A DNA stretch of 64,000 bases from Monodelphis domestica. Taxonomy: Eukaryota; Chordata; Mammalia; Didelphimorphia; Didelphidae. The notes beneath the pieces were generated by a model, which was not told where the DNA came from, searched no databases, and saw only the letters and a list, made by a program, of their open reading frames with translations. The stretch lies in NCBI RefSeq assembly GCF_027887165.1, contig NC_077235.1, positions 19,088,808 through 19,152,807 on the forward strand, written 5' to 3'. The position numbers and the translations under genes are program-made. Positions 22,400 through 33,684 of the stretch are shown here, piece by piece (position 1 is the stretch's first letter; each line of letters opens with the position of its first letter).

Positions 22400-22602
22400 T
22401 AGCGATGGCGAACCTTTTAGAGGAGTGAGTGATGTGGGAAATGTCCTAAGATGCCCATGGAAAGGGGAAGGGGAGTGACTTAGCTCTATGTCCCTCTGGC
22501 TTTCTTGTAAAAAAATTCTGTGCTGGGGCAACAGTCGCAGTGCCCACAGAGAGGGCTCTAAATACCCCCTCTGGCACGTGTGCCATAAGTTTGCTACCAT
22601 GG
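22400..22602. mobile_element. Non-autonomous hAT transposon, SPIN-like (copy 3)
   Basis: The left terminus 'tagcgatggcgaacctttta' and a right end 'ggcacgtgtgccataagttt' with degraded 'gctaccatgg'. The segment 'gtgcccacagagagggctct' is the phrase I associate with SPIN-type elements. At 203 bp it is an internally shorter form of the 370-460 bp copies. The minus frame of 105 codons over it has no domain. Confidence 0.7.
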
Positions 22603-22994
22603 CCCTAAACTTTCCCAACTCCATGCTTATGTTCATATTATTCCACCTGCTTTGAGTATTATTTTCTTCTCCCATCTCTGCCTATTAAAATTCTAATCAC
22701 TTTTCAAAGTGCTAATGCTTTCTGTGATTACCTCCAACTACATGTACTTTTTTCTCTATCTCTGTCTCTCTTTTTCCTTCTCCCCCTAATTCCCTCCCTG
22801 CCAATAGGATTTCAAATGACATCAAAAACCATTTAAGCCACCCCACTCATTGTATAGATGAGGACAATGGAGCCATAGGGATAAAATAACACCCATTTTC
22901 TCACTTTGATACATTTTTGTTTTTTTTTATGTTGTTTTAAGTCTTATTTCTCTGCTTCTTTACTTCACTTATTAGGAGCATATTAGCAAATGAG
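22603..22994. other. No recognised feature
   Basis: A short MIR-like phrase ('attgtatagatgaggacaat') lies at 22,850-22,870 but is too brief to assign. Confidence 0.4.
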
Positions 22995-23125
22995 TGCCAA
23001 TAATTCCATCTAATTCAATTCAGTAAGCACATATTAAGTGGCTCCTGCATGCCATGCTCTATACTAGACCCTATGGGTCCAAACACTAAGATGGAATTGC
23101 CTTCAAGGGGCTAGTGTATTGTGGT
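22995..23125 (+). mobile_element. CORE-SINE / L2-related SINE, truncated
   Basis: 'attcagtaagcacatattaa', 'ctcctgcatgccatgctcta' and 'tgccttcaaggggctagtg' follow the sense order of the SINE also seen at 24,405. Only the first half is present. Confidence 0.55.
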
Positions 23126-24009
23126 AAAGGGTCATGATTTTTTGAACTTTGTGTCTTCCTCATTTCCCCAAATAACACCTGGTGCCTGGCAGACCCACCA
23201 CAATATTAGGAGAAATATATTTTAGCCCTGACTCCAGCTCTATTTAAAATGAAGATTTAGAGAACAATAATAGCTGAAATCCAATTTTGTGATCTATACC
23301 CTGCTCCCAAATACAACAAGAGCAATGTTACTCTCAGAAAAATTATGGAAATCAATGAAGTGATGCATATGAAGTATGTGAAGCTTCCCACACGAATGGT
23401 TCTAGATACATTCTAGGAAAAATTTTTTAATCCCAAGCAATATTAAGTCCTACAGTGATTTGTTCATGTGTGACAAAAACTGATGGAAAATTAGTTAGTG
23501 CTATTTTGAGAAGGCTTTACTGAGGAAATTAGTTTTATGATTTGGTGATACATGATATAGGTTTTGAGCCAATATTTAAACAGTCTGTCCCATTTACTGG
23601 ACACGGGGGTGCCATTGATCTAAGGACTCCATTTAGGAAGTACAATATCTCCAGAGGTCTAACCCATTATTTTCAAGCATTCATAAAATTTCATTTGGCC
23701 AATATTCACGTGAAAGTAGATGAGCTTAGATATGCTAGGTTAGAGATTCTTCACGAGTACTTTCTAATTTTGCCTTCCCATTCTTCCTTTTAATTAAATC
23801 TCTCTTTTAAGCTTAATCAATTGATTTAGCAAATTAAAACCAAGCATGAAGAGACAACTGCTGTTTTGGGCAAACAAAAATGTTCAGAGGAACATAGAGG
23901 GGGTCATATTTTGTTTGTCTTTCATGAACTGCCCATTTAAACCAATTATTGAAAACTTCTTGCCACAGAAAGGAAGTTAATCTTTCTGTTAAAGACCTAG
24001 AGATGAAGA
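23126..24009. other. No recognised feature
   Basis: About 0.9 kb without assignable repeats. An 83-codon plus frame at 23,542-23,793 has no recognisable domain. Confidence 0.45.
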
Positions 24010-24205
24010 ATCATGACTGTGCAGTGAAAGGAGTCTTGAATCTGGAGTAATAGGTTTGGTTTTTCTTCCTGGTCCAGCTCCTTCCTGCCTGCATGGCCAT
24101 AGGGAGATTATTTGACTTTTCTGGGCTCCTCATCTTCAAAATGAGTAGACAGACCTATTTGATTTCTAGGGTCCTTTTCCAACTCTTATGTCTATGATGC
24201 TGTGG
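24010..24205 (+). mobile_element. MIR-family SINE
   Basis: It keeps the sense order 'tgcagtgaaaggagtcttga', 'ctgcatggccatagggagat', 'tcctcatcttcaaaatgagt', 'gggtccttttccaactctta'. The last phrase is the 3' module common in marsupial MIR-type SINEs. Confidence 0.6.
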
Positions 24206-24404
24206 CTTATTTTATGATTTTACCTTTCTGTGTCTCTCAAATCATCTCTTTTATAAATGAAAGAAAACACCTGGTTTTTCTTCTTTTTTATGTACCCAGA
24301 ATTTTTCATAAAGGATGATGATCTTCACAATATCTAGGAATCTAGCATTAGCTTTTTTTGAAGTCACCGGGACATGTTTGGAGATGATTGAATCATAAGT
24401 AACA

Positions 24405-24730
24405 TTCAGTCAATCAGCAACATTATTAAGCTTCTTCTGTGTGCCAGGCACTATGCTAGGTTGGTGCTGGTAATACAGAGACAAAAATGAAAATCCCTAT
24501 CATCAAGAAGTTCCCATTGTTTTGGAGAAGACACCATATACACATGTAAGCATATTTAAGCATCTACATAGTACAAAATAATTACAAGATAATATTTTTG
24601 TGACAGAAGCAGTAGTCACACAAGCAGAAAAGGATTCATGTAGAGGATGAAGTTTGAGAGGATGAATTTTGAGTTGGGCTACAAGAAAACTCAGAATTTT
24701 GAGAAGCAGGAGAAAGAAGGAAATGCCTTT
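24405..24730 (+). mobile_element. CORE-SINE / L2-related SINE, long copy
   Basis: It starts 'ttcagtcaatcagcaacatt', continues with 'ctgtgtgccaggcactatgc' and 'aatccctatcatcaagaagt', and ends in the purine-rich 'tgaattttgagttgggct' tail. It is the best copy of this family in the window. Confidence 0.7.
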
Positions 24731-25449
24731 TAGTTATAGGACATGGCCTATGAACAGAGAAAAAGATGGCAGTATTGTATATGAGGGACTGAGAAAAAGC
24801 CACCTTGACTAGACCAATGTCCTCCTCAAAGAGAACTAATGGATAATAATGAGCAATTGATCAAGGTGCCTTAGATTTGATTCTATCGTTACGATTTTTC
24901 CCTCATTCATCTTATCTTAAGAACTTGAAGAGAATCTATCAAAACACAGGAAGTACTTAGCACCAAGATGGTACATATTATTGTTGTAGTCATTGCTCTT
25001 ATACCCAGACTGCTTTATAAAAGATCTTGGGTAATAAGTGGGATATGATCAATTATCATTCAGGTATGGGCACTATTTTTTCTACAAATAGGGACATGTT
25101 AGAAATGCAAAAGGGGGAATGATACCAAATGTCAATGGCACATCAGAATCTGGGACTGGCCATGATTGACCAAATCTGTCCTTTGGCATTCTTCAGTACT
25201 GAGCAGTTCGAACAATTTCACACTGGGACCTTGAATTGTTATTAACCCCACTTTTTTTGCTTAAAGTTAATTTATTCCTTTATTTTAAAGTCTATTGTAA
25301 AGAACTTTATCCTCATAGGAAAATGTCCTTGATACACAGAAGGACTCTTAACTTGTACATTTGCCAATAGTGCTGCAGAAACTCATCTGACAAAATGAAA
25401 GCCTTACCCTTGGCCTTTTAAAAAATATAGCTTTTCACATAATCATAAG
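24731..25449. other. No recognised feature
   Basis: Unassigned sequence with no notable open frame. Confidence 0.4.
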
Positions 25450-25570
25450 ATTATATAGATCTAGAGCTGAAAGAAGCCTCAGAGCTTGGCCAGACCAACC
25501 CCTACATTTTAAAGATGAGGAATGGAAAGTTTCTGAAGGTTTGGTGACTTCAGGGTCACTAGCTAGAAGT
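25450..25570 (-). mobile_element. MIR-like or CR1-end SINE/LINE fragment
   Basis: 'tctagagctgaaagaagcct', 'cattttaaagatgaggaatg' and 'tgacttcagggtcactagct' are in the order of an antisense MIR-type repeat. The first phrase also resembles CR1-clade 3' ends, so the family is unclear. Confidence 0.4.
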
Positions 25571-25839
25571 TTCCTGTGTTTAAGTGAACTCATTCACATC
25601 CTGTGCACATCCATATTTGAATATGTAGAAGTTAAAAAGTGATCAACAATAGATCTCCCTTTCTTTTTCTAAGAAAGATGGTCTTATTTTTAACCCCTTT
25701 AAATGACATGAAAGACAACCTCCATATTCTTTTTTCTTCAACATTTTCATTTTAGGCATCCCTGGTGTCTTTTCAGTGGATAAGCTGGCTAATAGGTGGA
25801 ATAGAAATCATATTGGGTAACCCTACGAACTTGGTTGTA

Positions 25840-25980
25840 GAGCTCACTCAGTCATTAAGTGGCCACATGGTCTTGAGAATTTTTTAACCTTCCCAAGCCT
25901 CTGCTTTCTCATCTAGAAAAGAAAGCAGCTCAACAGGGATGATCTGAACTCTGCCAGTGCTAACATTCTATGAATCCTCT
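25840..25980 (+). mobile_element. MIR-family SINE fragment
   Basis: 'ggccacatggtcttgagaat', 'agcctctgctttctcatcta' and 'ctaacattctatgaatc' keep the sense MIR order. Confidence 0.5.
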
Positions 25981-26564
25981 GCCTGTGTAACATTTTGGTT
26001 TATTCAGACATATCTTTATGCAAGGAATGTTGGGTTTGGTGCACAGAGAAAGGAAATGATAGCCAAATCCCTGACTTTTTGAGAGACTTATGAGAACTAG
26101 TGCCCTGTTTCCTGTCAAACAGACATGAGCTAGACAATGTTGCTCTAATAGAGAGACTTTGCTTGAGGGTCTGTGTGGGCTGATTGCACTGATTGAACCC
26201 ACCACCTTGGCCTTATTAGGACCATACTTGAATCAATGGAAGGAACCAGTGACATTGACTGGACTATGGTTGGCTTTATGTAATACAAAACAAACTATCA
26301 ATCAAGGGACCAAAATCAGCCTAAATGTCTGTTGGCTCATTGGCAGCACAACAACTGGCTGATTACCTGAATTGTTTACTTTTTAAACATTTCTATGGTT
26401 GTCATATGTGGCTTTAACCATAGGCAAAGGAATAATAAACATTTAAAGATACTATAATTAGGGAATGGTTGTCATTTATCCTGTGAGGCAATCCAGGTTA
26501 CCTTTGATGCAGGGAACTCTGGCTCTGGGGAGGAAGGTAAGAGGAAGCCATTTAGATGTGCTAA
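25981..26564. other. No recognised feature
   Basis: Includes a 67-codon plus frame at 26,159-26,362 with no domain that I recognise. Confidence 0.4.
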
Positions 26565-26780
26565 TGACCTTGATCACTTTCATGTTTTTTGCTCCCAGCA
26601 ATCTTGGGAAGTAAGATGCAGAAGTATAATTATGTCGATTGAAAAGATGGCGAAACTGAGACCCAGAGAGTTTGAGCGAGTTTTTCATGTATATCGTCAA
26701 TAAAGGACAGATCTAAGACTTGAACTCGAGCCTTCTGACTCCCTTTGAGGTGCCCCTTCTTGTATACCCTGCTGTTACAG
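26565..26780 (-). mobile_element. MIR-family SINE
   Basis: Antisense MIR order: 'cagcaatcttgggaagtaag', 'aaagatggcgaaactgagac', 'aggacagatctaagacttga', 'actcgagccttctgactcc'. Confidence 0.6.
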
Positions 26781-26904
26781 GATAGCAAAATCAAGAATGA
26801 TTTTTAGCTTCTTGGTGAAGTGGGAGGGGAATGTCCAGGGGTAAAAGTCAATATGCTACTATTATGCTTGAACTCATTCGCTTTTCTTCCCCATGTTTGT
26901 TGGG

Positions 26905-27195
26905 AACAAAATAAGCATTTATTAAATGCCTACATTGTGCAAGGTATTGTGCTGAGGCACTTTATAAATCTCTATAAATATTATCTCATTTGATCTACCC
27001 TACCAATACAGAAGGTAGGTGCTTATTATTATTACCTGGTTATTTCCTTCATGTTACAGAGAAGGAAACTGAGCAAACAGAGATGAAGTCACTTGCCAAT
27101 GATTACAAAACTAGTACCTAAAGCTGAGTTTGAACTCTGGTCTTCCTGAATTGAGGCCTGACACTTTATCTGCTGCTCCATCTGGCTGCTTACAG
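26905..27195 (-). mobile_element. MIR-family SINE, long copy
   Basis: Nearly the whole element reads antisense: 'gcatttattaaatgcctaca', 'attatctcatttgatctacc', 'agaaggaaactgagcaaaca', 'gaagtcacttgccaatgatt', 'tttgaactctggtcttcctg', and the tRNA-derived head 'ttatctgctgctccatctgg'. The pol III A/B boxes are in the head but decayed. Confidence 0.78.
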
Positions 27196-27797
27196 TTGAG
27201 AGCAAGAAAATAGAGACTATTTCACAGAGTTAGCCTCTGTGAGAAAAGGCTAACAATAATGATGCTAATAGTGCTTCTAGAGGCAAAGTGATATAGTATG
27301 TATAGTCAGGAAGACATATCCTGCCCCAGATTAAAAAAAATCAAAAACTGACTTTTGGCAAATTACTTCATTTCTTGTTGCTATCTTTTATCTGGGTAAG
27401 AAGTATTCTGCCTGGGAATTTTCCATGAGAGTGATGTCACAGGTGGGCCTCCTGTCTCCTGCTCCTTCCCCACATTTGTTTTTATATACTTGTGCTTATA
27501 ACATTGGACATGGGACCTATATAGTGCTTTTGAGCTTCAAATGATATTCCAGTCTGGGTTCTGGGAAGGAGGACAAGGTATTATGGGCAAGACATTTGAC
27601 ATGCCCATAAAGAGGATTTCTGAAAGGAGGGACTTGCAGTCAACACTTGTGACCAAGGCATCTCTGTAGTGCTTTGAAGGTAAGTGTTAGCTGAGGTTTA
27701 GTAAGTTTGGAAACTAGCCCCCATGTCATTTGTCTGCTCCTCTGATATTCAGAACCAGAGGTTAAAGGGACTCCCAGGAATCCCATAGAGCCTAGGT
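27196..27797. other. No recognised feature
   Basis: Unassigned sequence. Confidence 0.4.
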
Positions 27798-28011
27798 CAG
27801 TGATGGCGAACCTTTTAGAAGAGCAAGTGATATGAAAAAATGTTCTCAGGTGACTGAGGAGAGGGAGACAGGAGCAGCCTAGTCCCGTGTCCCTCTGGCT
27901 TTCTAGTAACAAACACTGGCAAACTTTGTGTTGGAGTGATGGCATGCATGTCCACAGAGAGGCCTCTGAGTGCCCCCTCTGGTACATGTTCTTTAAGGTT
28001 CACCAACTATG
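27798..28011. mobile_element. Non-autonomous hAT transposon, SPIN-like (copy 4)
   Basis: The left terminus CAGTGATGGCGAACCTTTTA is the best-preserved end of the family. The right end is 'aaggttcaccaactatg'. Internal 'tgtccctctggctttctagt' and 'gtccacagagaggcctctga' match copies 2 and 3. Length 214 bp, no coding capacity. Flanks show no exact 8-bp duplication. Confidence 0.72.
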
Positions 28012-28019
28012 TGATTTCT

Positions 28020-28211
28020 CAGATTCTTTCCAACTCATAATCCACCTTCCTCCTTCTCTCCATTTTGTAGATGAAGAAATTGAGGTGCAAAGGGGTCAAG
28101 AGATTTGTCTATAGTCACATACATTTAGTGAGAAATAAAAGCAGAATCTGAATCTGGGTCTTCTGTCTCTTTGTTTCCACTACTATGTGTACTACCCCCT
28201 GACTGCCCATG
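28020..28211 (-). mobile_element. MIR-family SINE fragment
   Basis: Antisense order 'cattttgtagatgaagaaat', 'gaggtgcaaaggggtcaaga', 'ctatagtcacatacatttag', 'gaatctgggtcttctgtc'. It follows directly on hAT copy 4. Confidence 0.55.
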
Positions 28212-29647
28212 CCTTCATGTTCATTTTCTAAATTTCCTCTCTGCTTTTGTGCATACTTTAGTATCCCAGTGGCTGAGTTCTCTCCCCTGGGCCAGAACAC
28301 AATTTTTCGTTTCTCTTCATCCTGGATTTGTCTTGACCCTAGAGTTTGGAGGTTGAGTGGGAAAAAAGGCAATGAGAGTCTGTCTGAGTTGTGCACCTTG
28401 TAGGGTAGCAGTTTTCTCAGAGCAGAAAAGTCTAGCAAGTATTTATAAACAGTATTTTACAAATATTGGGTAAGGATGTCAAATACCAAAAAGCAGGTGA
28501 TGGATATAATTTGTCTTTGTCTCTCCCTCAGGGCCTAACACTGTGTATTTCTAGATAGTAAATGCTCAACCGATTCTGCAATGAATATGTGAAATATTTG
28601 AAATTAGTCATTACTTCTCCACTCTAAGAGATAGAGTGAGCTAAATGACCTTGAACAGCTTCTTTATAACTTCTCTCCTCTACTCCCCCTGCTTCCCATT
28701 TTATAATTCTGGATTTTTCCAATTGTCTAATTAGGGGGTGGAAGTTATGGCAGGTCAGTGGAGAGCTCAGGGAGCCAGCTGCAGGATTAAATGTAAGCAT
28801 GTTCCCAGGCTTTGTTCCCTAGGACCCCACTGTTCCAAAAAGCATTTGGGGGCAGTCCAAAGAATGTGTGGCCATGAAAGACATATTTAATTGATGTCAG
28901 TTCCATTGTCCAAGGCTCCTACTGCATCACATACAAAAAAGAAAACCCAAAGAGTTCCATAAATTTGAAGAAATTGAAAGCCCAAAGCACATCAGGGCCT
29001 AATCCCTTGGCAAAATTGAACCATAGATGTTGAAAAACAGGTCGATTAGCTCTAGAATGGTTTACCTTCCTGAGGTCTGGGGAATGGCTTAGATGACTTT
29101 TCAAGGTATTTTCTAGTTGTGTGCTAACTTCTCTTGCTCTGAAATAATACAAAGTGGGATAATTAGGGGTCACAAATCAAGACTCAGTGATTTCCTAAGT
29201 GAACAGGGCAGTTTTGATTAGTTTAAAAATCTTAGCCGTAATGATGCAGATGAGTTTTACTCTGGTGAGAGAGTTTGAAGCTGGAAAAATGGTGAAACGC
29301 AGAAATTCACCTCATGCCTTTCTCTGTCTTCCTTTTGGGGTCTTCTTCTCCTTCATAAATGCTTTCATAAAATGCCAGATTGCTCGTCTTTCTGTTGCCC
29401 TTTTTCTACAGAGCCCTGGCAGCACAGTGCCCAGCTGGACTGATCTTGGTTTCTTTCTTCCCCTGTGCCAGTTGGGTCTCTTCTCTTTAGTAACTTATGA
29501 GGAAGCCAGCTAGTTTCAAATGTATGTGTCTGCCTATGTACATGCATGTATATGTATATGCGTGTATAGAATATATGCATATGTATACAAGACCGTCATA
29601 TATATAGAGAGATATGTAGGCTTTAAAAACACAGCATGTGTGTAGGG

Positions 29648-29652
<5 letters not shown>
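28212..29652. other. Long stretch without recognised repeats
   Basis: About 1.4 kb I cannot assign. The part from 28,730 to 28,930 has even base composition and no repeat signature. The longest frames (107 codons minus at 28,115-28,438 and 104 codons plus at 29,199-29,513) show no domain or convincing splice context. Confidence 0.45.
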
Positions 29653-29686
<34 letters not shown>

Positions 29687-29730
29687 AGAGAGAGAGACAG
29701 AGACAGAGACAAAGATGGAGACGGAGAGAT
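29653..29730. repeat. (TG)n followed by (GA)n microsatellite
   Basis: TG dinucleotides from 29,653 to 29,683, then an imperfect GAGA/GACAGA run to about 29,730. Confidence 0.95.
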
Positions 29731-29769
29731 CTAGCCCAAGCCTATCTCTTGTACTCCAGCCTTCTATTA

Positions 29770-30790
29770 ACAGTTGCCTTTTGAAAATCTGGAACTAGAT
29801 ATCCTATAGGTATCCCAATCTCTACATGTTCAAAGAACTCATTATCTCTCTCCTGTAAGCCTCCCCTCATCTTAACTTCCCTGTTATTGTTGAGGCCATC
29901 ACCATCCTTCTCCTCACAGAAACTTTAGTGTCATCCTTGACTCATCACTGTCTGTGGTCAGTCATCCTAGAATTCCCTCATATTCAGGCCGTTGCTAAAT
30001 CTGGTAGTTTCAACCTCCATAGCATATCTTGCACATTTTCTCTTCTCTCTATTCATACCGTTAGGCTCTCTTTACTTTCTGACTAGACTACTCCAAGCCT
30101 TCTTCTATTTCTCCCACCCTCTAGTTTCTCTCCATTTCAATTCATCCTCTTCTCAGCTGCCAAAGTGATCTCCCTAAAATGCAGGCTGGCCCTTATCAGT
30201 ACCTCCTACCCAGACACCCTCACCAGGCATTAAGTCCTAGTGGCTCCCTGTAACCTCTCATATCAATTGACTGAAGTCAACACATATTTATTAAAGGATC
30301 TACTATGTGCTAAGCATGGTTCTAAGTGCCAGGATACAAAGAGAGACAAAAGACAGTCTCTAAAGTTACTCGTAGCCTGACCCTTTGCTACCTTGACAAT
30401 CTTCTCACACTTTAGTCCTCCCCACCTATCCTATGATCCATATACACTGACTTAGTTATAGTTCCTGGAATGCCATCTCCAAATGACATATCTTTGTGCT
30501 GAGTGTGCCCCATTGCTGAAATACTGGCTCTTTCCACCTCTCTCCTAGCTCCTTGGCTTCCACCACATCCCATCCTCTTCTGGAGGCCTTTCTCAGTTTC
30601 TTCCCCTTCCCAGTTGCCATCTATCTGGCATTACCTTTCATCTGCTTTATATTCATGTAGTTATTTGCACATTCTCTCCCCCATTAAAATGTGAGATCCT
30701 TGAAAGAGAGGACTATTTAATTTCTTTTTTCTGTTTTTCTACTCTTGCACAATTCATGGCCTATGGTAAATAGTGACTGGATGTTTCTTG
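29770..30790 (+). mobile_element. L2 LINE 3' end
   Basis: The sense 3' end of L2 can be followed from ORF2 codons ('agaactcattatctctctcc', 'tagtgtcatccttgactcat') through the proline-rich segment ('aaagtgatctccctaaaatg', 'tggctccctgtaacctctc', 'gttcctggaatgccatctcc', 'ttctggaggcctttctcag') to the UTR ('atgtgagatccttgaaagag'). It is split by a SINE at 30,268-30,370. The coding frame is lost. Confidence 0.75.
30268..30370 (+). mobile_element. CORE-SINE nested in L2
   Basis: 'agtcaacacatatttattaa', 'ggatctactatgtgctaagc' and 'aagtgccaggatacaaagag' match the head of the SINE family seen at 24,405. L2 sequence is continuous on either side, so the SINE inserted after the L2. Confidence 0.65.
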
Positions 30791-31074
30791 ACTTATAAGC
30801 TATCTCAAGCCTGTCTTTGCTGACTGATTTCACTTATGTCATATTTTCCAAATGGACTTGCTATTCCCCAGAGAGGGTTTTCTCTCTCATCTCTTTCCCT
30901 CTTCAACTTGAACTTTTGAAATTTCTAGCTCTTCTTAGTTTAAGTCCAGTACTATCTCATGCATCATATCTTAGAGGCTACTTAGTCTAATTCTCTCATT
31001 TTGTAGAAGAGGTAACTAATTCCCCTGGGCCTAGGGGTCAGCACAAATACCTCAACATTCAACATTTTTTCCAA
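30791..31074. other. No recognised feature
   Basis: Pyrimidine-rich sequence, possibly more L2 remnant, not assignable. Confidence 0.4.
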
Positions 31075-31240
31075 CGTACCATGCTACGTCCTACATGATT
31101 CCTTTCCTGATTCTCCCACTCACTGGGGCTCTTCTTTCTACCCCAGAATTATTTTATGTTCTGTACCCCCTCCTCCAAAAATTAGTTCCCCAAGGCCAGG
31201 ATCTCTGATTTTTGGGGGTAATAAATTAAATATTTATTGA
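31075..31240 (+). mobile_element. L2 LINE 3'-UTR fragment
   Basis: 'acatgattcctttcctgatt', 'tcactggggctcttctttct', 'agttccccaaggccaggatc' and the terminal 'ttaaatatttattgaattga' follow the L2 3' end. It may be a second copy in the same orientation. Confidence 0.55.
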
Positions 31241-32334
31241 ATTGACAATTTGGCATTACTCGTTGTATGGTTTTATTTTTTAATTCCCCTTTGAATTCAT
31301 TTTTGCTCCATCCAATTAAAACTGGGAAGCTCTCTGTGGTGATCCGACAGGCTGTTTATATCAAATGTGTGTGTGTTTTTTTTTTCATTTCTTGGGACCA
31401 GACCTTTCTCATTCCTTTACTAAAACATATATCTTAAAAGGATTTCCAGTGTGATATCAAGAGGGAAAAACCTGATGTCCATGGTAGAAAAGATTATTTA
31501 ATTAAAAAGTTTTCTTTTCTCTAGAAGAAAAAAAATAAAGCACAAGTTAAGTCCCTCTTTGGCATACCATGTATGGCCTAAAAATCCCATTTTGACCTAG
31601 ATATCACTTTAATAAACTTCTTTGTAACTTATCACACTCTGTTTCCCACATCAAATACCCTGATGAATAAATAGTAAGGCTGAAATGCCTTTACCAGCTA
31701 GGCTGTAGAAAAGCTGAATATTTAAAAATTGTAAATCCTAATTTGAAGCTAGAGAGTGAATGAATCCTCAAGGAAACATTTTCTTTGTACATTATTGCTG
31801 TAAGAAACAAGATCTGAAAGTTGCTGAAGCTGTTCCATTGGCAATGGTTTGCAGCAGTTGACAGAGTTTTGGTTTGTTTTGTTTTTTAAAAACAGAATAA
31901 AATTAGAGATTCAGCCAAATTAATTTTACTTTATAGCTGGGTCATCCCTGACAGCAAGTGTTCAAAGAAAGACGATACTGGATAGAAAACATGTCAATTA
32001 GAGGACAGGAAAAGGAAATCTATAACAGCTTTTCCCCTAAAGGGAAGGAAGGGAGTTTTTAATATATGTACTCTCATTAAAGTTATTTTGTTGTTTTGAT
32101 AAAAATATTACAGCTTTTGGAGAAATGCCTGAGAGACTTATCTCCTAGTCTTATCATTGCAGTCACCATATTGCACTTGGAATAGACCTATATTTGCAAA
32201 ACAAACAGTTTGCAAAGACAAAAAGGAAAATGCAATCTTTTTTGTTCCCTTGTTGAGCAAGTCTAATTTTCTTTTCTCTAGGAATTTAGATAAAATTGTC
32301 TTCTTATACTGTGAAATAGTCATTATAGTGCTCT
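31241..32334. other. Repeat-poor block
   Basis: About 1.1 kb with no recognisable repeat. The part from about 31,660 to 31,880 has a mixed, non-simple composition. Candidate conserved noncoding sequence, but conservation cannot be judged from one genome. Confidence 0.35.
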
Positions 32335-32520
32335 TAGGACCCCATCTGACACTTCCTAGCTGTGTGACCTTGGATAAGTCACTGTGCCTTTCCAAGGCCC
32401 CATTTCTTCACCTGTAAAATGAGCATATTAATCCCGGTAGGCCTTTTCCTAGAAGGCTGTTGGGAGGCCCAAAGGAGATGACATGAGCAGATTGCGAACT
32501 CTGTAGTATTATACAAATGG
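32335..32520 (+). mobile_element. MIR-family SINE
   Basis: Clear sense order: 'cttcctagctgtgtgacctt', 'ggataagtcactgtgccttt', 'tcttcacctgtaaaatgagc', then a diverged 3' part ('aaaggagatgacatgagc'). Confidence 0.75.
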
Positions 32521-33384
32521 TTGTAGTTATTCCTTCTCCGTTTTCCATGTATAAAAGTCGAAGAAATGGCTCGTTGACTAGATGGAAGATCACTTGCCCA
32601 TGGAGAGGGGTAGTGATGGATGCAATGCCTTTCTCATGGCTAGAAATGAGAAAAAAATCTAAAGAATGCTTCGAGGCAATCCATGTTCTATTCCCTGGAA
32701 TCATTGGCTTTGGTAGGACCTTTGATGTCATCTGAATGAACTTCCTTAGCCACATATGAGGAAACTGAAGGACTACAGAAGGAGGAATAGAAGAAAAAGG
32801 GGTAGGAAAACAATGGCTTATGAGTCATTGTCCATTGAGGTTGACCTCATGCAAAATCCAAAACTAGTTGAAGAGCACCCTGATTTGCAGTGATAGAGGG
32901 CATCCCTCCTCACCAAAAGGTCCATACGCCAATGAGAATGCAGTTCCAATTATAAATATGTATATAGACATGCATAGTACAAGGTGCTAGAGATACACAA
33001 ATAATCAAATAGTACCTGCTCTTCTGAACCGTGAGTATAGAACTATATAAATGTAAAATACATACAAAATAGAGACAGGGAATGGCCTTGATATTCCATT
33101 GGTACAGAATTCTCTCAAACTCTACTCCTGCAGACTGGTATCTTCTCTGCAATTTTAGAATCTTAGAAAGCTGCCTTCATCACTGAAAAATGATTTGCCC
33201 AGATGTAGGTCTTAAACCAAAGGCTGATTGCAAGATTGACTATTGATCTCTCCATATTGACTCTTACACCTGAGGTAATATGGAAAGATCTTTTTAGGAG
33301 ATGTCAGAACAGTGGTGAGTCTACCCAGAAGTTCAAGGAGAGGAAAGTCCCACAATTAAGCCAGTAATAAAATCCAATTCCCAT
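32521..33384. other. Mostly unassigned, with small SINE scraps
   Basis: 'cttagccacatatgaggaaa' near 32,750 resembles an antisense MIR middle. 'ggtgctagagatacacaaat' near 32,985 resembles the CORE-SINE body. Both are too short to annotate separately. No exon is seen. Confidence 0.35.
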
Positions 33385-33684
33385 AAACTAGTAGTTGGAA
33401 GAGCCCTTGGTCGCCATCTAGTCCAGCTTGTATTTGAACACAAATCCCCTCTATGACATATTTGGCAAGATGCCATTGTTTTTGCTTGAAGACCCCTTGT
33501 GAGGGTAAACCAATTAAAAGACAGCCCATTATACTTTTTGACAGTTTTTATTGGTAGAAAGGTTCTTCTCTTCCTTATTCCCCCAGCCAAATTTGCTTCT
33601 TTGCAATTCATTCATTGCTCCTAAACCTGCCTTCTGGGATCAAGCAGGCCAAATGTTATTCCCTTACCATGTGACAACAATTGT

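Noticed and set aside
26905..27195. Possible tRNA gene from A/B-box-like sequence
   Set aside because: It is the tRNA-derived head of a MIR SINE with no cloverleaf; the same holds for the SINE1 copies at 47,325, 48,516 and 60,047.
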